22,564 bases of DNA, from the IMG/VR virus record IMGVR_UViG_3300005289_000452, positions 1-22,564 of that record; one strand, written 5' to 3'. The position numbers and the translations under genes are program-made. This document shows positions 14,890 through 21,515 of the stretch, piece after piece. Within the stretch, counting starts at the first letter, position 1. Each line of letters opens with the position of its first letter. The notes under the pieces are model-generated. The model searched no databases. It saw only the letters and a program-made list of their open reading frames with translations, and had not been told where the DNA came from. Source of the DNA: a virus.

Positions 14890-15075
14890 ATGAAAACAGA
14901 AAAAGAACAAAAAGAGATTTACTTCATGCAGTCAGTCGTTCTGACTAATTACGCAAAACTATGCATCAAACTAAATGAGGTGCCAAGATTGGAAGTAATT
15001 GAACAAACTGCGAATTGTGAAGATTTAAAGACTCTGGTAGAATCAAACAAACTTATTCTATCAAAGCTTAAATAG
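14890..15075 (+). CDS. Small helical protein, first gene of second rightward operon
   Basis: 61 aa (MKTEKEQKEIYFMQSVVLTNY), helical, charged, no recognised family. The ATG lies about 34 nt after the predicted start site of the promoter at 14819-14849, so it is the first product when the second switch turns rightward. The 59-nt gap after it contains a hairpin: GTTGGAA pairs with TTTCAAC around a CCTAGG-containing loop. Confidence 0.6.
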   Translation: MKTEKEQKEIYFMQSVVLTNYAKLCIKLNEVPRLEVIEQTANCEDLKTLVESNKLILSKLK

Positions 15076-15134
15076 AAGTTGGAACGACCTAGGCAAGTCA
15101 CTAAAAGGCCTTTCAACCTTAAAATATAAAGATC

Positions 15135-15431
15135 ATGAAACTACTTAATAATAATGCGAAGCATTTTGAAATGATTTCAAATAGTGGCAATTATAAAATA
15201 ACAGCAAAGATGAAGGTTGATTATGATTCTGTAAATGACTTTTGGGGTACTAGAGAATGGGTTTATCAGGTTGTAGATTTACGAACTAACAAAAATGTAA
15301 ATCTTACTAAAAAAGGTGAAAAAGTCTTAAAACCTTTTTATTTACGAAAGAAAAATTTCATTAAAGATCTTGATTCTATTGTGATGTTTTCGATAGCTAT
15401 TTCAGAAATGAAAATAAATTCTGCTCGGTAA
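15135..15431 (+). CDS. Small phage protein of unknown function
   Basis: 98 aa (MKLLNNNAKHFEMISNSGNY). Beta-rich N-terminal half (YKITAKMKVDYDSV, EWVYQVVDLRT), then a Lys-rich loop and a C-terminal helix. No signal peptide and no family recognised. Followed by the first copy of the repeated modular leader (15453 onward). Confidence 0.6.
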   Translation: MKLLNNNAKHFEMISNSGNYKITAKMKVDYDSVNDFWGTREWVYQVVDLRTNKNVNLTKKGEKVLKPFYLRKKNFIKDLDSIVMFSIAISEMKINSAR

Positions 15432-15452
15432 TACCCGCTTTATAAAACAATA

Positions 15453-15541
15453 AAGGCTGGCCACCTATAAAAGGTCTCATGGTTATTAGTTTTTCCGGGT
15501 GGCATTTGATCATTTCCGTCACCCGGTTTTCAATCAATTAA
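15453..15541 (+). promoter_or_regulatory. Modular leader copy 1: core repeat, hairpin B and 20-codon micro-ORF
   Basis: Core repeat (15453-15494) contains AGGTCTCATGGTTATTAG and is 39/42 identical to 15843-15884. It runs into hairpin B (15495-15526): CCGGGTG, an 18-nt loop, CACCCGG, then TTTT; these 32 nt are identical at 17151-17182. The ATG at 15479 opens a 20-codon frame (MVISFSGWHLIISVTR, then FSIN) ending at 15541, 11 nt before the next gene. Could be a leader peptide with attenuator, or an RNA-stability element. Confidence 0.6.
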
Positions 15542-15552
15542 ATCAAAATCTT

Positions 15553-15834
15553 ATGAAAAATATAACAGCACAGAAACGATATGCATCTATTAAGATACAA
15601 GATCAAGCAGTTGATAAAATAATTAAATCTATAGTTTATGGTGATACATGTGAAGGGGTTAGTTACTCCGTATTCAAAATGATGCCTGGGATCCAGTTTT
15701 TTAACTGTAATGTTAAATATCATCTATATGAAAAAATACTAAATGCCTTAAAGAGTATTGGTATAAAGACAAAGTCTTATAAAAATGAAAAGGGCTTTGA
15801 TATTAAGATACTGAATATCGATTATTCATTTTAA
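15553..15834 (+). CDS. Small phage protein of unknown function
   Basis: 93 aa from the ATG at 15553 (MKNITAQKRYASIKIQDQAV). Longer starts would run into the hairpin leader and are rejected. Mixed alpha/beta, with VDKIIKSIVYGDTCEGVSYSVFKMM and a second half that may be another small fold (YHLYEKILNALKSIGIKTK). No family recognised. It is flanked on both sides by copies of the modular leader, like a cassette. Confidence 0.6.
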   Translation: MKNITAQKRYASIKIQDQAVDKIIKSIVYGDTCEGVSYSVFKMMPGIQFFNCNVKYHLYEKILNALKSIGIKTKSYKNEKGFDIKILNIDYSF

Positions 15835-15842
15835 TAAAAAGT

Positions 15843-15915
15843 AAGGCTGACCCCCTATAAGAGGTCTCATGGTTATTAGTTTTTTAACTGGGCGGGTTAG
15901 CTCGCTCAGTTTTTA
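15843..15915 (+). promoter_or_regulatory. Modular leader copy 2: core repeat and terminator-like hairpin C
   Basis: Core repeat at 15843-15884, then hairpin C at 15886-15911: AACTGGGCGGG, loop TTAG, with the 3' arm ending CTCAGTT. All stem positions pair when G-T is allowed, followed by TTTTT, the form of an intrinsic terminator. It precedes the methyltransferase ATG by 27 nt. The spacer after it (ACAACGAACAAATAAAAT) is nearly the same as after the copy at 16703. Confidence 0.65.
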
Positions 15916-15941
15916 CAACGAACAAATAAAATTACAGTATT

Positions 15942-16673
15942 ATGACAACAGAAGAAATATTACAAAGCTGCACAATTGAAAATACGGTTGTGAAATTGCC
16001 AGAAATTCAACTTGAAAGAAACGCCTATATGGACGTTAAAAAGAAACTTGAATTGATTGGTGGTAAATGGAAAAGTGGAAAAGTTCAAGGTTTTGTTTTT
16101 GAGCAAGATCCAACCGATTTACTTTATCAAATTTCAAGTGGTGAAAAGAGAAATATTAAAAAAGAATTTCAATTTTTTGGAACACCAGATAAGCTAGCTG
16201 ATGAATTGGCAATGTATGCAGATTTACAAAATAGCGATACTATTTTAGAGCCATCAGCAGGACAAGGCGCAATTATTAAGGCCATAAATAAAATTTGTGA
16301 TGCGGTTCCAGATTGCTATGAATTAATGGATGTAAATATTTCAGTTCTACACAAATCTAATTTAATCTATTCTTTTATTGGTGCTGACTTTTTAAAAAAC
16401 AAAGGCAAATTATACTCAAAAATTATCGCCAATCCTCCATTTACAAAGAATCAGGACATAGACCATTTAAAGGAAATGTATAAATGTCTTTCAATAGGAG
16501 GAAGATTAGTTTGTGTTACTTCTGAAAGTTGGGTAATTGGCGGTCAAAAAAAGCAAATTGAGTTTAGAAGCTGGCTTAATTCAATAGATGCTGAAGTGAT
16601 TGACATTCAAAGAGGCGCATTCAAAGAATCAGGGACTATGGTTGGTGGAAAGATTGTTATCATTAACAAATAG
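15942..16673 (+). CDS. DNA adenine-N6 methyltransferase of phage type
   Basis: 243 aa. Motif I LEPSAGQG (residues 102-109) binds AdoMet; motif IV NPPF (164-167) is the catalytic motif of N6-adenine methylases. The N-terminal 80 residues (ERNAYMDVKKKLELIGGKW...) are a domain often joined to such enzymes and not assigned further. No restriction gene is next to it, so it is an orphan methylase that may mark phage DNA against host restriction. The length is short and no clear target-recognition domain is seen. Preceded by leader copy 2 and followed by copy 3. Confidence 0.88.
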   Translation: MTTEEILQSCTIENTVVKLPEIQLERNAYMDVKKKLELIGGKWKSGKVQGFVFEQDPTDLLYQISSGEKRNIKKEFQFFGTPDKLADELAMYADLQNSDTILEPSAGQGAIIKAINKICDAVPDCYELMDVNISVLHKSNLIYSFIGADFLKNKGKLYSKIIANPPFTKNQDIDHLKEMYKCLSIGGRLVCVTSESWVIGGQKKQIEFRSWLNSIDAEVIDIQRGAFKESGTMVGGKIVIINK

Positions 16674-16684
16674 TCTTTAAAGAA

Positions 16685-16731
16685 TCATGGTTATTAGTTT
16701 TTAACTGGGCGGGTTCGCCTGCTCAGTTTTT
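16685..16731 (+). promoter_or_regulatory. Modular leader copy 3: shortened core and terminator-like hairpin C
   Basis: TCATGGTTATTAGTTTTT (16685-16702) is the 3' half of the core repeat. Hairpin C (16703-16728) has the same stem as copy 2 but a TTCG loop, and two stem pairs swap between G-C and G-T relative to copy 2, so pairing is kept while sequence drifts. A T-run follows. The ATG in the core here opens only five codons (MVISF). Confidence 0.62.
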
Positions 16732-16754
16732 ACAACCAACAAATAAAATCTACA

Positions 16755-17123
16755 ATGGATAAACTAACATTACAACAAGCGATCGAACAAGGTTATGAAT
16801 ACTTTGTATATCCTTCCGATGGTTATCAATCGTTAAAATCATTATCTGAATACTCAGAAGATGAAATCAATTGGAAAAATAATCCGACACTTTGCGGTAA
16901 AGAACCGCAGCATCCTGGTGGAATGGATGCGGAGGAATTAAGAGACCATTTGGCAGGTCTAATTTCCGATAATCACGCAAGTGAAACAGGATGTGATACG
17001 GATGGTGTTTACGACGCAATTAAAGAAATTGACTTCACCGAAATAGCGGAAAAAATTCAGGAAAAGCTTAATGGAATTAATTTCTTTTGGCAGTCTAAAA
17101 TTGAGCTTATAAAGTCTGAGTGA
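16755..17123 (+). CDS. Acidic phage protein of unknown function
   Basis: 122 aa (MDKLTLQQAIEQGYEYFVYP), acidic. Contains a His/Asp-rich stretch (HPGGMDAEELRDHLAGLISDNH) and ASETGCDTDGVYDAIKEIDF. Predicted mixed fold. No signal peptide and no recognised family. Acidity and small size would suit a DNA-mimic or inhibitor, but nothing else supports that. Flanked by leader copies 3 and 4. Confidence 0.6.
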   Translation: MDKLTLQQAIEQGYEYFVYPSDGYQSLKSLSEYSEDEINWKNNPTLCGKEPQHPGGMDAEELRDHLAGLISDNHASETGCDTDGVYDAIKEIDFTEIAEKIQEKLNGINFFWQSKIELIKSE

Positions 17124-17137
17124 AATATACTCCTTAA

Positions 17138-17200
17138 ATGGTTAGTTTCTCCGGGTGGCATTTGATCATTTCCGTCACCCGGGTTATTTCAAGCAAATAA
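17138..17200 (+). promoter_or_regulatory. Modular leader copy 4: hairpin B and 20-codon micro-ORF
   Basis: The ATG at 17138 opens MVSFSGWHLIISVTR then VISSK, stop at 17198-17200, 9 nt before the next gene. Hairpin B (17151-17182) is identical over 32 nt to that at 15495-15526. Relative to copy 1 the micro-ORF lost exactly one codon (ATT) and has one synonymous change (TTT to TTC), and it again has 20 codons. The upstream part of the core repeat is missing. Confidence 0.58.
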
Positions 17201-17209
17201 TTTTAAAAG

Positions 17210-17419
17210 ATGAAAATATATTATAAAGTCATTGAAGTCTGGTGTTCATTTCCATTTCAAGACATAATCGACCATAGATACTGTATATTTTCTTTTTCCA
17301 AAAAACCTTTTAGAGATCTGAATTTGAAATTAGAATCAAGCACTTCAATAAAAGACAAAGAGCAATTTTTAAAAGAAAGATTATCTCTTAAAAAAGTAAC
17401 AGTAGAAAAATTAAAATAA
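17210..17419 (+). CDS. Small phage protein of unknown function
   Basis: 69 aa (MKIYYKVIEVWCSFPFQDI). Beta-rich start and a helical Lys-rich end (KDKEQFLKERLSLKKVTVEKLK). No recognised family. Opens a tight group with the next three genes (gaps of 7 and 2 nt, then a 4-nt overlap). Confidence 0.58.
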   Translation: MKIYYKVIEVWCSFPFQDIIDHRYCIFSFSKKPFRDLNLKLESSTSIKDKEQFLKERLSLKKVTVEKLK

Positions 17420-17426
17420 AAATATT

Positions 17427-17606
17427 ATGAAAGCAAAAAAATCAGACCAAGAATTGAAAAATGAATTATGGAAAATTCATGACCGTATACTAGCTCTAAA
17501 AGATCAGAAAAAGTTATTAGGACTTAATGATAAAGAAGATTTAGAGCTCAGAAACCTAGAAGTGAAGTTTAATAATGAATATCACGCTTTAAAAGAAGGG
17601 TATTAA
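17427..17606 (+). CDS. Small helical protein, 59 aa
   Basis: ATG at 17427, stop TAA at 17604-17606, 2 nt before the next start. The product (MKAKKSDQELKNELWKIHDR) is almost wholly helical with heptad-like Leu spacing, so it may be a coiled coil. It fills the gap between its neighbours exactly, which supports it as a real gene. No family recognised. Confidence 0.6.
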   Translation: MKAKKSDQELKNELWKIHDRILALKDQKKLLGLNDKEDLELRNLEVKFNNEYHALKEGY

Positions 17607-17608
17607 TT

Positions 17609-17917
17609 ATGGAAAAAACAAAATACATAAAGGTAGCCGTAAGTGATAGGCTGCCGGAGAAAAGTAAATGCGTGAAGGTTATAGATCAATCGGACAATAT
17701 TTATGATGGTTTTATAACAGATAAAGATGTGTGGCAGGTATACACACAATTTGAATATGGGAATATTGAATACTGGCTGGAGGAAGTCCCGGACCATGAG
17801 GAGGAAATGAGGGAGATATTACAATACATGTTAGAAAATGGATTTTGCGTTGATAAACATGGTGAAGATTTAAGCGTAAAAGTATCCAATTTAATCAAAA
17901 TAAAAGAACAATCATGA
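17609..17917 (+). CDS. Small phage protein, DUF551-like in outline
   Basis: 102 aa. The N-terminal two thirds (VAVSDRLPEKSKCVKVIDQ ... WQVYTQFEYGNIEYWLEEVP) have the layout of DUF551 proteins: an initial DRLP, a short beta region, and an aromatic ending before a Pro. The C-terminus is an acidic helix (DHEEEMREILQYMLENGF). The assignment is by eye. The stop overlaps the next ATG (ATGA at 17914). Confidence 0.58.
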   Translation: MEKTKYIKVAVSDRLPEKSKCVKVIDQSDNIYDGFITDKDVWQVYTQFEYGNIEYWLEEVPDHEEEMREILQYMLENGFCVDKHGEDLSVKVSNLIKIKEQS

Positions 17918-18279
17918 GCGATATTGTAATTCTCAATCAAAGTCGAAAATCTGGAAACTATGAATATAACGGGGAAGCTACATCTGTTGTAAGTGAGGAT
18001 AGATATGATGCAATTAAAACTTTGTGCTCATTTAAAGAAGGGCTTTATCAGATAAATATTGTAGGCTATGTCTCATGTAGAGGGAAGGGATGGTACGTAT
18101 TCAAAGGGCTGTATAGAAAAAATGGAGTTCAATGTGTATTATTTAATGTTCAAGATTTAAGAGAGTTTGAAAAAATTTCAGAGTTAATCAAAAAAGAATG
18201 GAATTTAAACCGAATTACTGGTATAGATAGTGAAGATGCTTACTATAAAACTGTAACCATACGGGTGTTTAGAAAATAA
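17914..18279 (+). CDS. Phage protein of unknown function
   Basis: 121 aa (MSDIVILNQSRKSGNYEYNG), coupled to the preceding gene by ATGA. Beta-rich, with YQINIVGYVSCRGKGWYVFKGLY in the middle and a C-terminal TVTIRVFRK. No recognised family, no signal peptide. The following 47-nt gap has a CCGGA/TCCGG hairpin and a run of eight T before the lipoprotein ATG. Confidence 0.6.
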   Translation: MSDIVILNQSRKSGNYEYNGEATSVVSEDRYDAIKTLCSFKEGLYQINIVGYVSCRGKGWYVFKGLYRKNGVQCVLFNVQDLREFEKISELIKKEWNLNRITGIDSEDAYYKTVTIRVFRK

Positions 18280-18326
18280 ACGGAAACCGGACCGTACTAT
18301 CCGGCAATAATCAAAAACTTTTTTTT

Positions 18327-18734
18327 ATGAAAAAACTATTTTTTATTGGTGCGTTTGCACTGATCATGCTAAGTGCATGTCAATCCGAAAACAACGAAGT
18401 AATTGCAAGTGCTTCAAAAACAGAGGAAATGGCTGCAAAACCATCAACTACAGGAAGAGAATTAAGCAATGAAGAGAAGGCTTTAAACCTGGTGAAATTT
18501 GCGCTTGTGAATCCGGATGTTTTGTCTAAACCTACTCCGGACCCTATCGCCCCCTCAATAGTTTGCCACACAGACTATAATTCACCAATCGGCAACGCTT
18601 GTGTAAGTTATGCTGGAGGTTTGTATAGAGTATCATGGACAAACCTAAAATACGTCGATGGTATTCCGTATCCATTTGTGATGCCGGAATCAGAGTGGAC
18701 ATCTGTGGGAGTTGCTACATGCAATTGCCTATAA
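18327..18734 (+). CDS. Predicted lipoprotein of the phage early region
   Basis: 135 aa. The signal peptide MKKLFFIGAFALIMLSAC has a lipobox (LSAC), so Cys18 should be lipid-modified and the protein anchored in a membrane. A Ser/Thr/Glu-rich spacer follows, then a compact domain with Cys pairs (VCHTD, ACVSY, CNC) that may form disulfides. No family recognised. A membrane lipoprotein among phage early genes could be a superinfection-exclusion or other lysogen-expressed surface factor; that is inference. Followed by a terminator-like hairpin. Confidence 0.78.
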   Translation: MKKLFFIGAFALIMLSACQSENNEVIASASKTEEMAAKPSTTGRELSNEEKALNLVKFALVNPDVLSKPTPDPIAPSIVCHTDYNSPIGNACVSYAGGLYRVSWTNLKYVDGIPYPFVMPESEWTSVGVATCNCL

Positions 18735-18742
18735 TCAACCCG

Positions 18743-18760
18743 GGGGCTACGGCCCCTTTT
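18743..18760 (+). terminator. Intrinsic terminator-like hairpin after lipoprotein gene
   Basis: GGGGC (18743-18747), loop TACG, GCCCC (18752-18756), then TTTT. It lies 8 nt after the lipoprotein stop, in the proper place to end that transcript, and 13 nt before the next ATG. Confidence 0.7.
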
Positions 18761-18772
18761 AAAAACAATAAT

Positions 18773-19144
18773 ATGAGCCACACAGAGAAACAAAGAATAT
18801 TCGACCAGTACGCAGATAACAAAGGTTATGGAGATTGGGAAGAACTTCTTTATGAATTTAGCCTAGGATTAAAGAATGAAGATGAATTTATGTTAGATGT
18901 TTTCGCTGCCTGTGATTTGGTACAGCAGGAGCAGCAGAAGAGAATAGCGGGTAATCAACGAAAGATATTTTACAAGTTTTATGAAGAAGGAAAAAATAAC
19001 TTCATATGTGCAATTCAAGCTAATACAGCAGATAAAGCTTATGAAGAGGCTTATTCAATTCATGGGCCACAAGTTGAAGACTGGTTTTATCAGATTATGA
19101 CTGATGAAGAACAAATTTTAATGTCTGAAAACCTTATACGATGA
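18773..19144 (+). CDS. Phage protein of unknown function
   Basis: 123 aa from the ATG at 18773 (MSHTEKQRIFDQYADNKGYG). The longer open frame from 18635 would overlap the lipoprotein gene and the terminator and is rejected. Helical and acidic in the first half (DWEELLYEFSLGL), then KIFYKFYEEGKNNFICAIQANTADKAYEEAY. No family recognised. The stop overlaps the next ATG (19141). Confidence 0.6.
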   Translation: MSHTEKQRIFDQYADNKGYGDWEELLYEFSLGLKNEDEFMLDVFAACDLVQQEQQKRIAGNQRKIFYKFYEEGKNNFICAIQANTADKAYEEAYSIHGPQVEDWFYQIMTDEEQILMSENLIR

Positions 19145-19383
19145 AAATACACTATGATCCTTTCTCAAACCCTAACGATAACGAGTCGTTCAGTGAATAT
19201 GGATACTGTGGCACTTACATATCTGATGGAAATTCTGCAGGAGATAAAGATTATGTTACTTGCAAGAAATGTATCAAAAAGTTTAAGCAAGCTGATGATG
19301 AATTAAAACGAGCAAAATACTCCCAATATAAACAAATGGAAGAATTTGTCAACTCAATGAATTTACAAAATATAATACAATGA
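19141..19383 (+). CDS. Small Cys-containing protein, possible zinc ribbon
   Basis: 80 aa. Residues 20-45 contain GYCGTYISDG and VTCKKCIKKF, so a CxxC knuckle with one further Cys and an upstream His5; a zinc site is possible but incomplete. The C-terminal half is a helix. Coupled on both sides (ATGA at 19141 and 19380), so it is made together with the next, also Cys-rich, protein. Confidence 0.58.
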   Translation: MKIHYDPFSNPNDNESFSEYGYCGTYISDGNSAGDKDYVTCKKCIKKFKQADDELKRAKYSQYKQMEEFVNSMNLQNIIQ

Positions 19384-19637
19384 AATTACCACATATAAAA
19401 AATATTACTAAGTGTAATCATTGTGGGTCTGCCTTCGGTTATTATCAAAAACAATTTATGTCAGGATGGATTCAAGATAATACTTTGTTTGAAACCGGCG
19501 CTAATAGCAAAAGAGAAAAGTACAATCCTGAAATGTGGGATTCTTTGAATAGTGGTAAATATAATCCTACATGTTATTGTATGGATTGTGATAAACCAAT
19601 TGGCACACTACCAAAGGAAGATATAGGAACTTTTTAA
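19380..19637 (+). CDS. Small zinc-ribbon-like protein
   Basis: 85 aa. CNHCG near residue 12 and CYCMDC near residue 67 give two CxxC-type knuckles, a four-Cys zinc ribbon in outline. Between them is a loop rich in Asn, Lys and aromatic residues. The ATG overlaps the preceding stop. Probable nucleic-acid or protein-binding phage protein; no family assigned. Confidence 0.62.
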   Translation: MKLPHIKNITKCNHCGSAFGYYQKQFMSGWIQDNTLFETGANSKREKYNPEMWDSLNSGKYNPTCYCMDCDKPIGTLPKEDIGTF

Positions 19638-19647
19638 AAACAAAACA

Positions 19648-20046
19648 ATGACAAAAGAACAAAAAATACAAGAAGCCTGGGGTGATGATTGGGAAACAGT
19701 AAAAAAATATGTGAATGCAAAAACAGGTATTGCTGATATTCCCAGCACGGTAAACAGGGCTGAATATCTAAAAAAATACAAATTTATAGCAACATGGCCT
19801 GATGTAACAGGTTTTAAACAAAGCTTAATCCCAGAACAACTATCAGGAATCGAAACCAACAACGGTTGGGTAAAGATTGAAAGTGAAGAGGATCTTCCAA
19901 ATGATGATAATCTTTATTGGGTTATTAGAAGTCATTCTGCTTACATATCAATTGAACGTAGTAACGGAAATGGGTTCGGTAATTATCAAGGATATAAAGT
20001 CACTCATTTTCAACCGATAGAAAAACCTAAACCTCCAATTTACTAG
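19648..20046 (+). CDS. DUF551-like phage protein
   Basis: 132 aa. The C-terminal part (NGWVKIESEEDLPNDDNLYWVI ... VTHFQPIEKPKPP) fits the DUF551 pattern: a W-[IV]-x-[IV] start, a LP motif, and an ending in THF.PIE.P.PP. The N-terminal 60 residues (MTKEQKIQEAWGDDWETVK) are a separate helical part. Function of the family is unknown to me. A second DUF551-like protein lies at 17609. Confidence 0.68.
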   Translation: MTKEQKIQEAWGDDWETVKKYVNAKTGIADIPSTVNRAEYLKKYKFIATWPDVTGFKQSLIPEQLSGIETNNGWVKIESEEDLPNDDNLYWVIRSHSAYISIERSNGNGFGNYQGYKVTHFQPIEKPKPPIY

Positions 20047-20048
20047 AC

Positions 20049-20498
20049 ATGACAAAAGAAGAACAATTGAAAATATATGCGGCATATCTGCCGTATGGGT
20101 TGGAAGGCCAATTGATTATTGATAGGCAATCAGATTTTGAAATGCAAGATTGGGCTGACCTCTCAAAGTTTAAAAAAGGAACAATATGGAATCTATGTGG
20201 TTATGCTGACGATGATTTGCAAATCCCAATGGGTGAGGACGAGTTTAGGGGCTGGCTATGGAGAAATGGGCAAACCTATGTTAATTTTCACCATTCTGTA
20301 AAACCAGTTCTTTATCCCTTAGAGTTTTTAACCAAGGAGATAGAACACGAGGGGAAGACAATAACACCAATTGAAGAGATAGCTAAAGATCTTGAAATGA
20401 ACGCTGCAGAATATATGTTTCTCACGGCTAATGTAGGAAGTCAGGAATTCGATTGGTTAAGAACCGCCACATACCCTGTAATTCAAAAAATGTTATAA
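20049..20498 (+). CDS. Phage protein of unknown function
   Basis: 149 aa, 2 nt after the preceding stop, and beginning with the same MTKEEQ start as that gene. Contains YAAYLPYGLEGQLI near the N-terminus, FHHSVKPVLYPLEFLTKEIEHEGKTITPIEE in the middle, and a C-terminal helical region. The middle resembles conserved Bacteroidota phage proteins with VKPILRPLSDL-type motifs; I know no function for them. Confidence 0.65.
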   Translation: MTKEEQLKIYAAYLPYGLEGQLIIDRQSDFEMQDWADLSKFKKGTIWNLCGYADDDLQIPMGEDEFRGWLWRNGQTYVNFHHSVKPVLYPLEFLTKEIEHEGKTITPIEEIAKDLEMNAAEYMFLTANVGSQEFDWLRTATYPVIQKML

Positions 20499-20554
20499 TA
20501 TCATCTAAATGTGTTTTCGCTTCCGGATGACCAGTTTATCAACAAAGCAACACT

Positions 20555-20773
20555 ATGCAATACTTCAAAGTAACATTTGTACCAGTAGAATATGGAGAAA
20601 AAGCCCTAACGGTAATAGTTCCATTTTCTTCAGAGATAGAAATGAAGAAATTTTATGAGGGTGACTCAAATCAGATAATTGACTATACCAGGAGTTCCGA
20701 AAAAGAATACAACGAATGGTCTTCAACTGAATCTAAAAAGAAAAAATTTCAAAAACTAACAAAGCAACTTTAA
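20555..20773 (+). CDS. Small phage protein of unknown function
   Basis: 72 aa (MQYFKVTFVPVEYGEKALTV). Beta-rich first half and a Lys-rich C-terminus (ESKKKKFQKLTKQL). No family recognised. A 56-nt gap precedes it with no clear promoter. Confidence 0.57.
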   Translation: MQYFKVTFVPVEYGEKALTVIVPFSSEIEMKKFYEGDSNQIIDYTRSSEKEYNEWSSTESKKKKFQKLTKQL

Positions 20774-20791
20774 CCAATAAAAATTAAAACA

Positions 20792-20998
20792 ATGGAAAAC
20801 AAAAAAATTAAATGCTACACAATATCAATGGGTGAAGATAGTAAGCTCATTGATCCGGATATTCAAAATATATTAGATACTATTCAAATTGAATTAGAGG
20901 AAAATTGTACTGAAGCAGACCCTTTAAGTTTTGATTTTGGAGTAGTGCATTTAACACAGGAAGAAATCGACAATCTGCCTGAATTTGATGGATTTTAA
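20792..20998 (+). CDS. Small acidic phage protein
   Basis: 68 aa, strongly acidic (IQIELEENCTEADPLSFDF, EEIDNLPEFDGF). No signal peptide and no family recognised. The leader AACCAATAAAAATTAAAACA before its ATG is very like that before the next gene (AACCAATAAATAAATTA), a recurring A-rich translation leader in this phage. Confidence 0.57.
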   Translation: MENKKIKCYTISMGEDSKLIDPDIQNILDTIQIELEENCTEADPLSFDFGVVHLTQEEIDNLPEFDGF

Positions 20999-21020
20999 CC
21001 AATAAATAAATTATACAATT

Positions 21021-21221
21021 ATGTTAACAGAAATAAACGAAGCAAAAAGATTTTTAATCGAAAAATTTGGAAGTGTAGAAAAAGTAAAGCCTGGAACATA
21101 TGCAGTTCCTACAAACACTTCAAAAGGGCCTGCTTTTATGAAGGTTGTTATTAATGAAGAACAAGGTATGAGTGATTTTTCTCTTTGGCTTGATGAAGAA
21201 TTAACCCAAACTTGGTATTAA
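21021..21221 (+). CDS. Small phage protein of unknown function
   Basis: 66 aa (MLTEINEAKRFLIEKFGSVE). An N-terminal helix, then a beta-rich part (GTYAVPTNTSKGPAFMKVVI) and an acidic aromatic ending (WLDEELTQTWY). No family recognised. Followed by a hairpin in the gap to the next gene. Confidence 0.57.
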   Translation: MLTEINEAKRFLIEKFGSVEKVKPGTYAVPTNTSKGPAFMKVVINEEQGMSDFSLWLDEELTQTWY

Positions 21222-21227
21222 CCCCGT

Positions 21228-21243
21228 GCCATCTTAGGGTGGC
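21228..21243 (+). other. RNA hairpin in leader of next gene
   Basis: GCCATC (21228-21233), loop TTAG, GGTGGC (21238-21243) pair along the whole stem with one G-T pair, 17 nt before the ATG at 21261. The downstream CCCTTTAAAA is only weakly terminator-like. Confidence 0.5.
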
Positions 21244-21260
21244 CCTTTAAAACAAAACTT

Positions 21261-21512
21261 ATGGACTTATTTATAAGATTTCCGGATCAATCACAAAGTT
21301 TTACTGCAGGAGTTGAATATGGGAGGATATATGGAAGAATGGAGGCCGGTCATGAATCAGTAACGAACAACGGGTTCCCGGTAAGAGTAGAAAATAAAGA
21401 TCTGCTGAAAGTAACCTGTCAAAAGTTTGGTTACGCTTGTTCTTTTGGATCGGAATACTTTGGTGAATGGGTAGAGTTCACAGCATTTAAAATACAAACA
21501 TCTAAAAATTAA
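21261..21512 (+). CDS. Small phage protein of unknown function
   Basis: 83 aa (MDLFIRFPDQSQSFTAGVEY). Contains GRIYGRMEAGHESVTNNGFPV and a C-terminal EYFGEWVEFTAFK. Probably a compact beta-rich fold. Three bases separate its stop from the next start. No family recognised. Confidence 0.6.
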   Translation: MDLFIRFPDQSQSFTAGVEYGRIYGRMEAGHESVTNNGFPVRVENKDLLKVTCQKFGYACSFGSEYFGEWVEFTAFKIQTSKN

Positions 21513-21515
21513 TTT

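Noticed and set aside
18635-18772. 46-residue N-terminal extension of the gene at 18773
   Set aside because: It overlaps the lipoprotein gene by 100 nt and runs through a terminator-like hairpin; the ATG at 18773 follows an A-rich leader.
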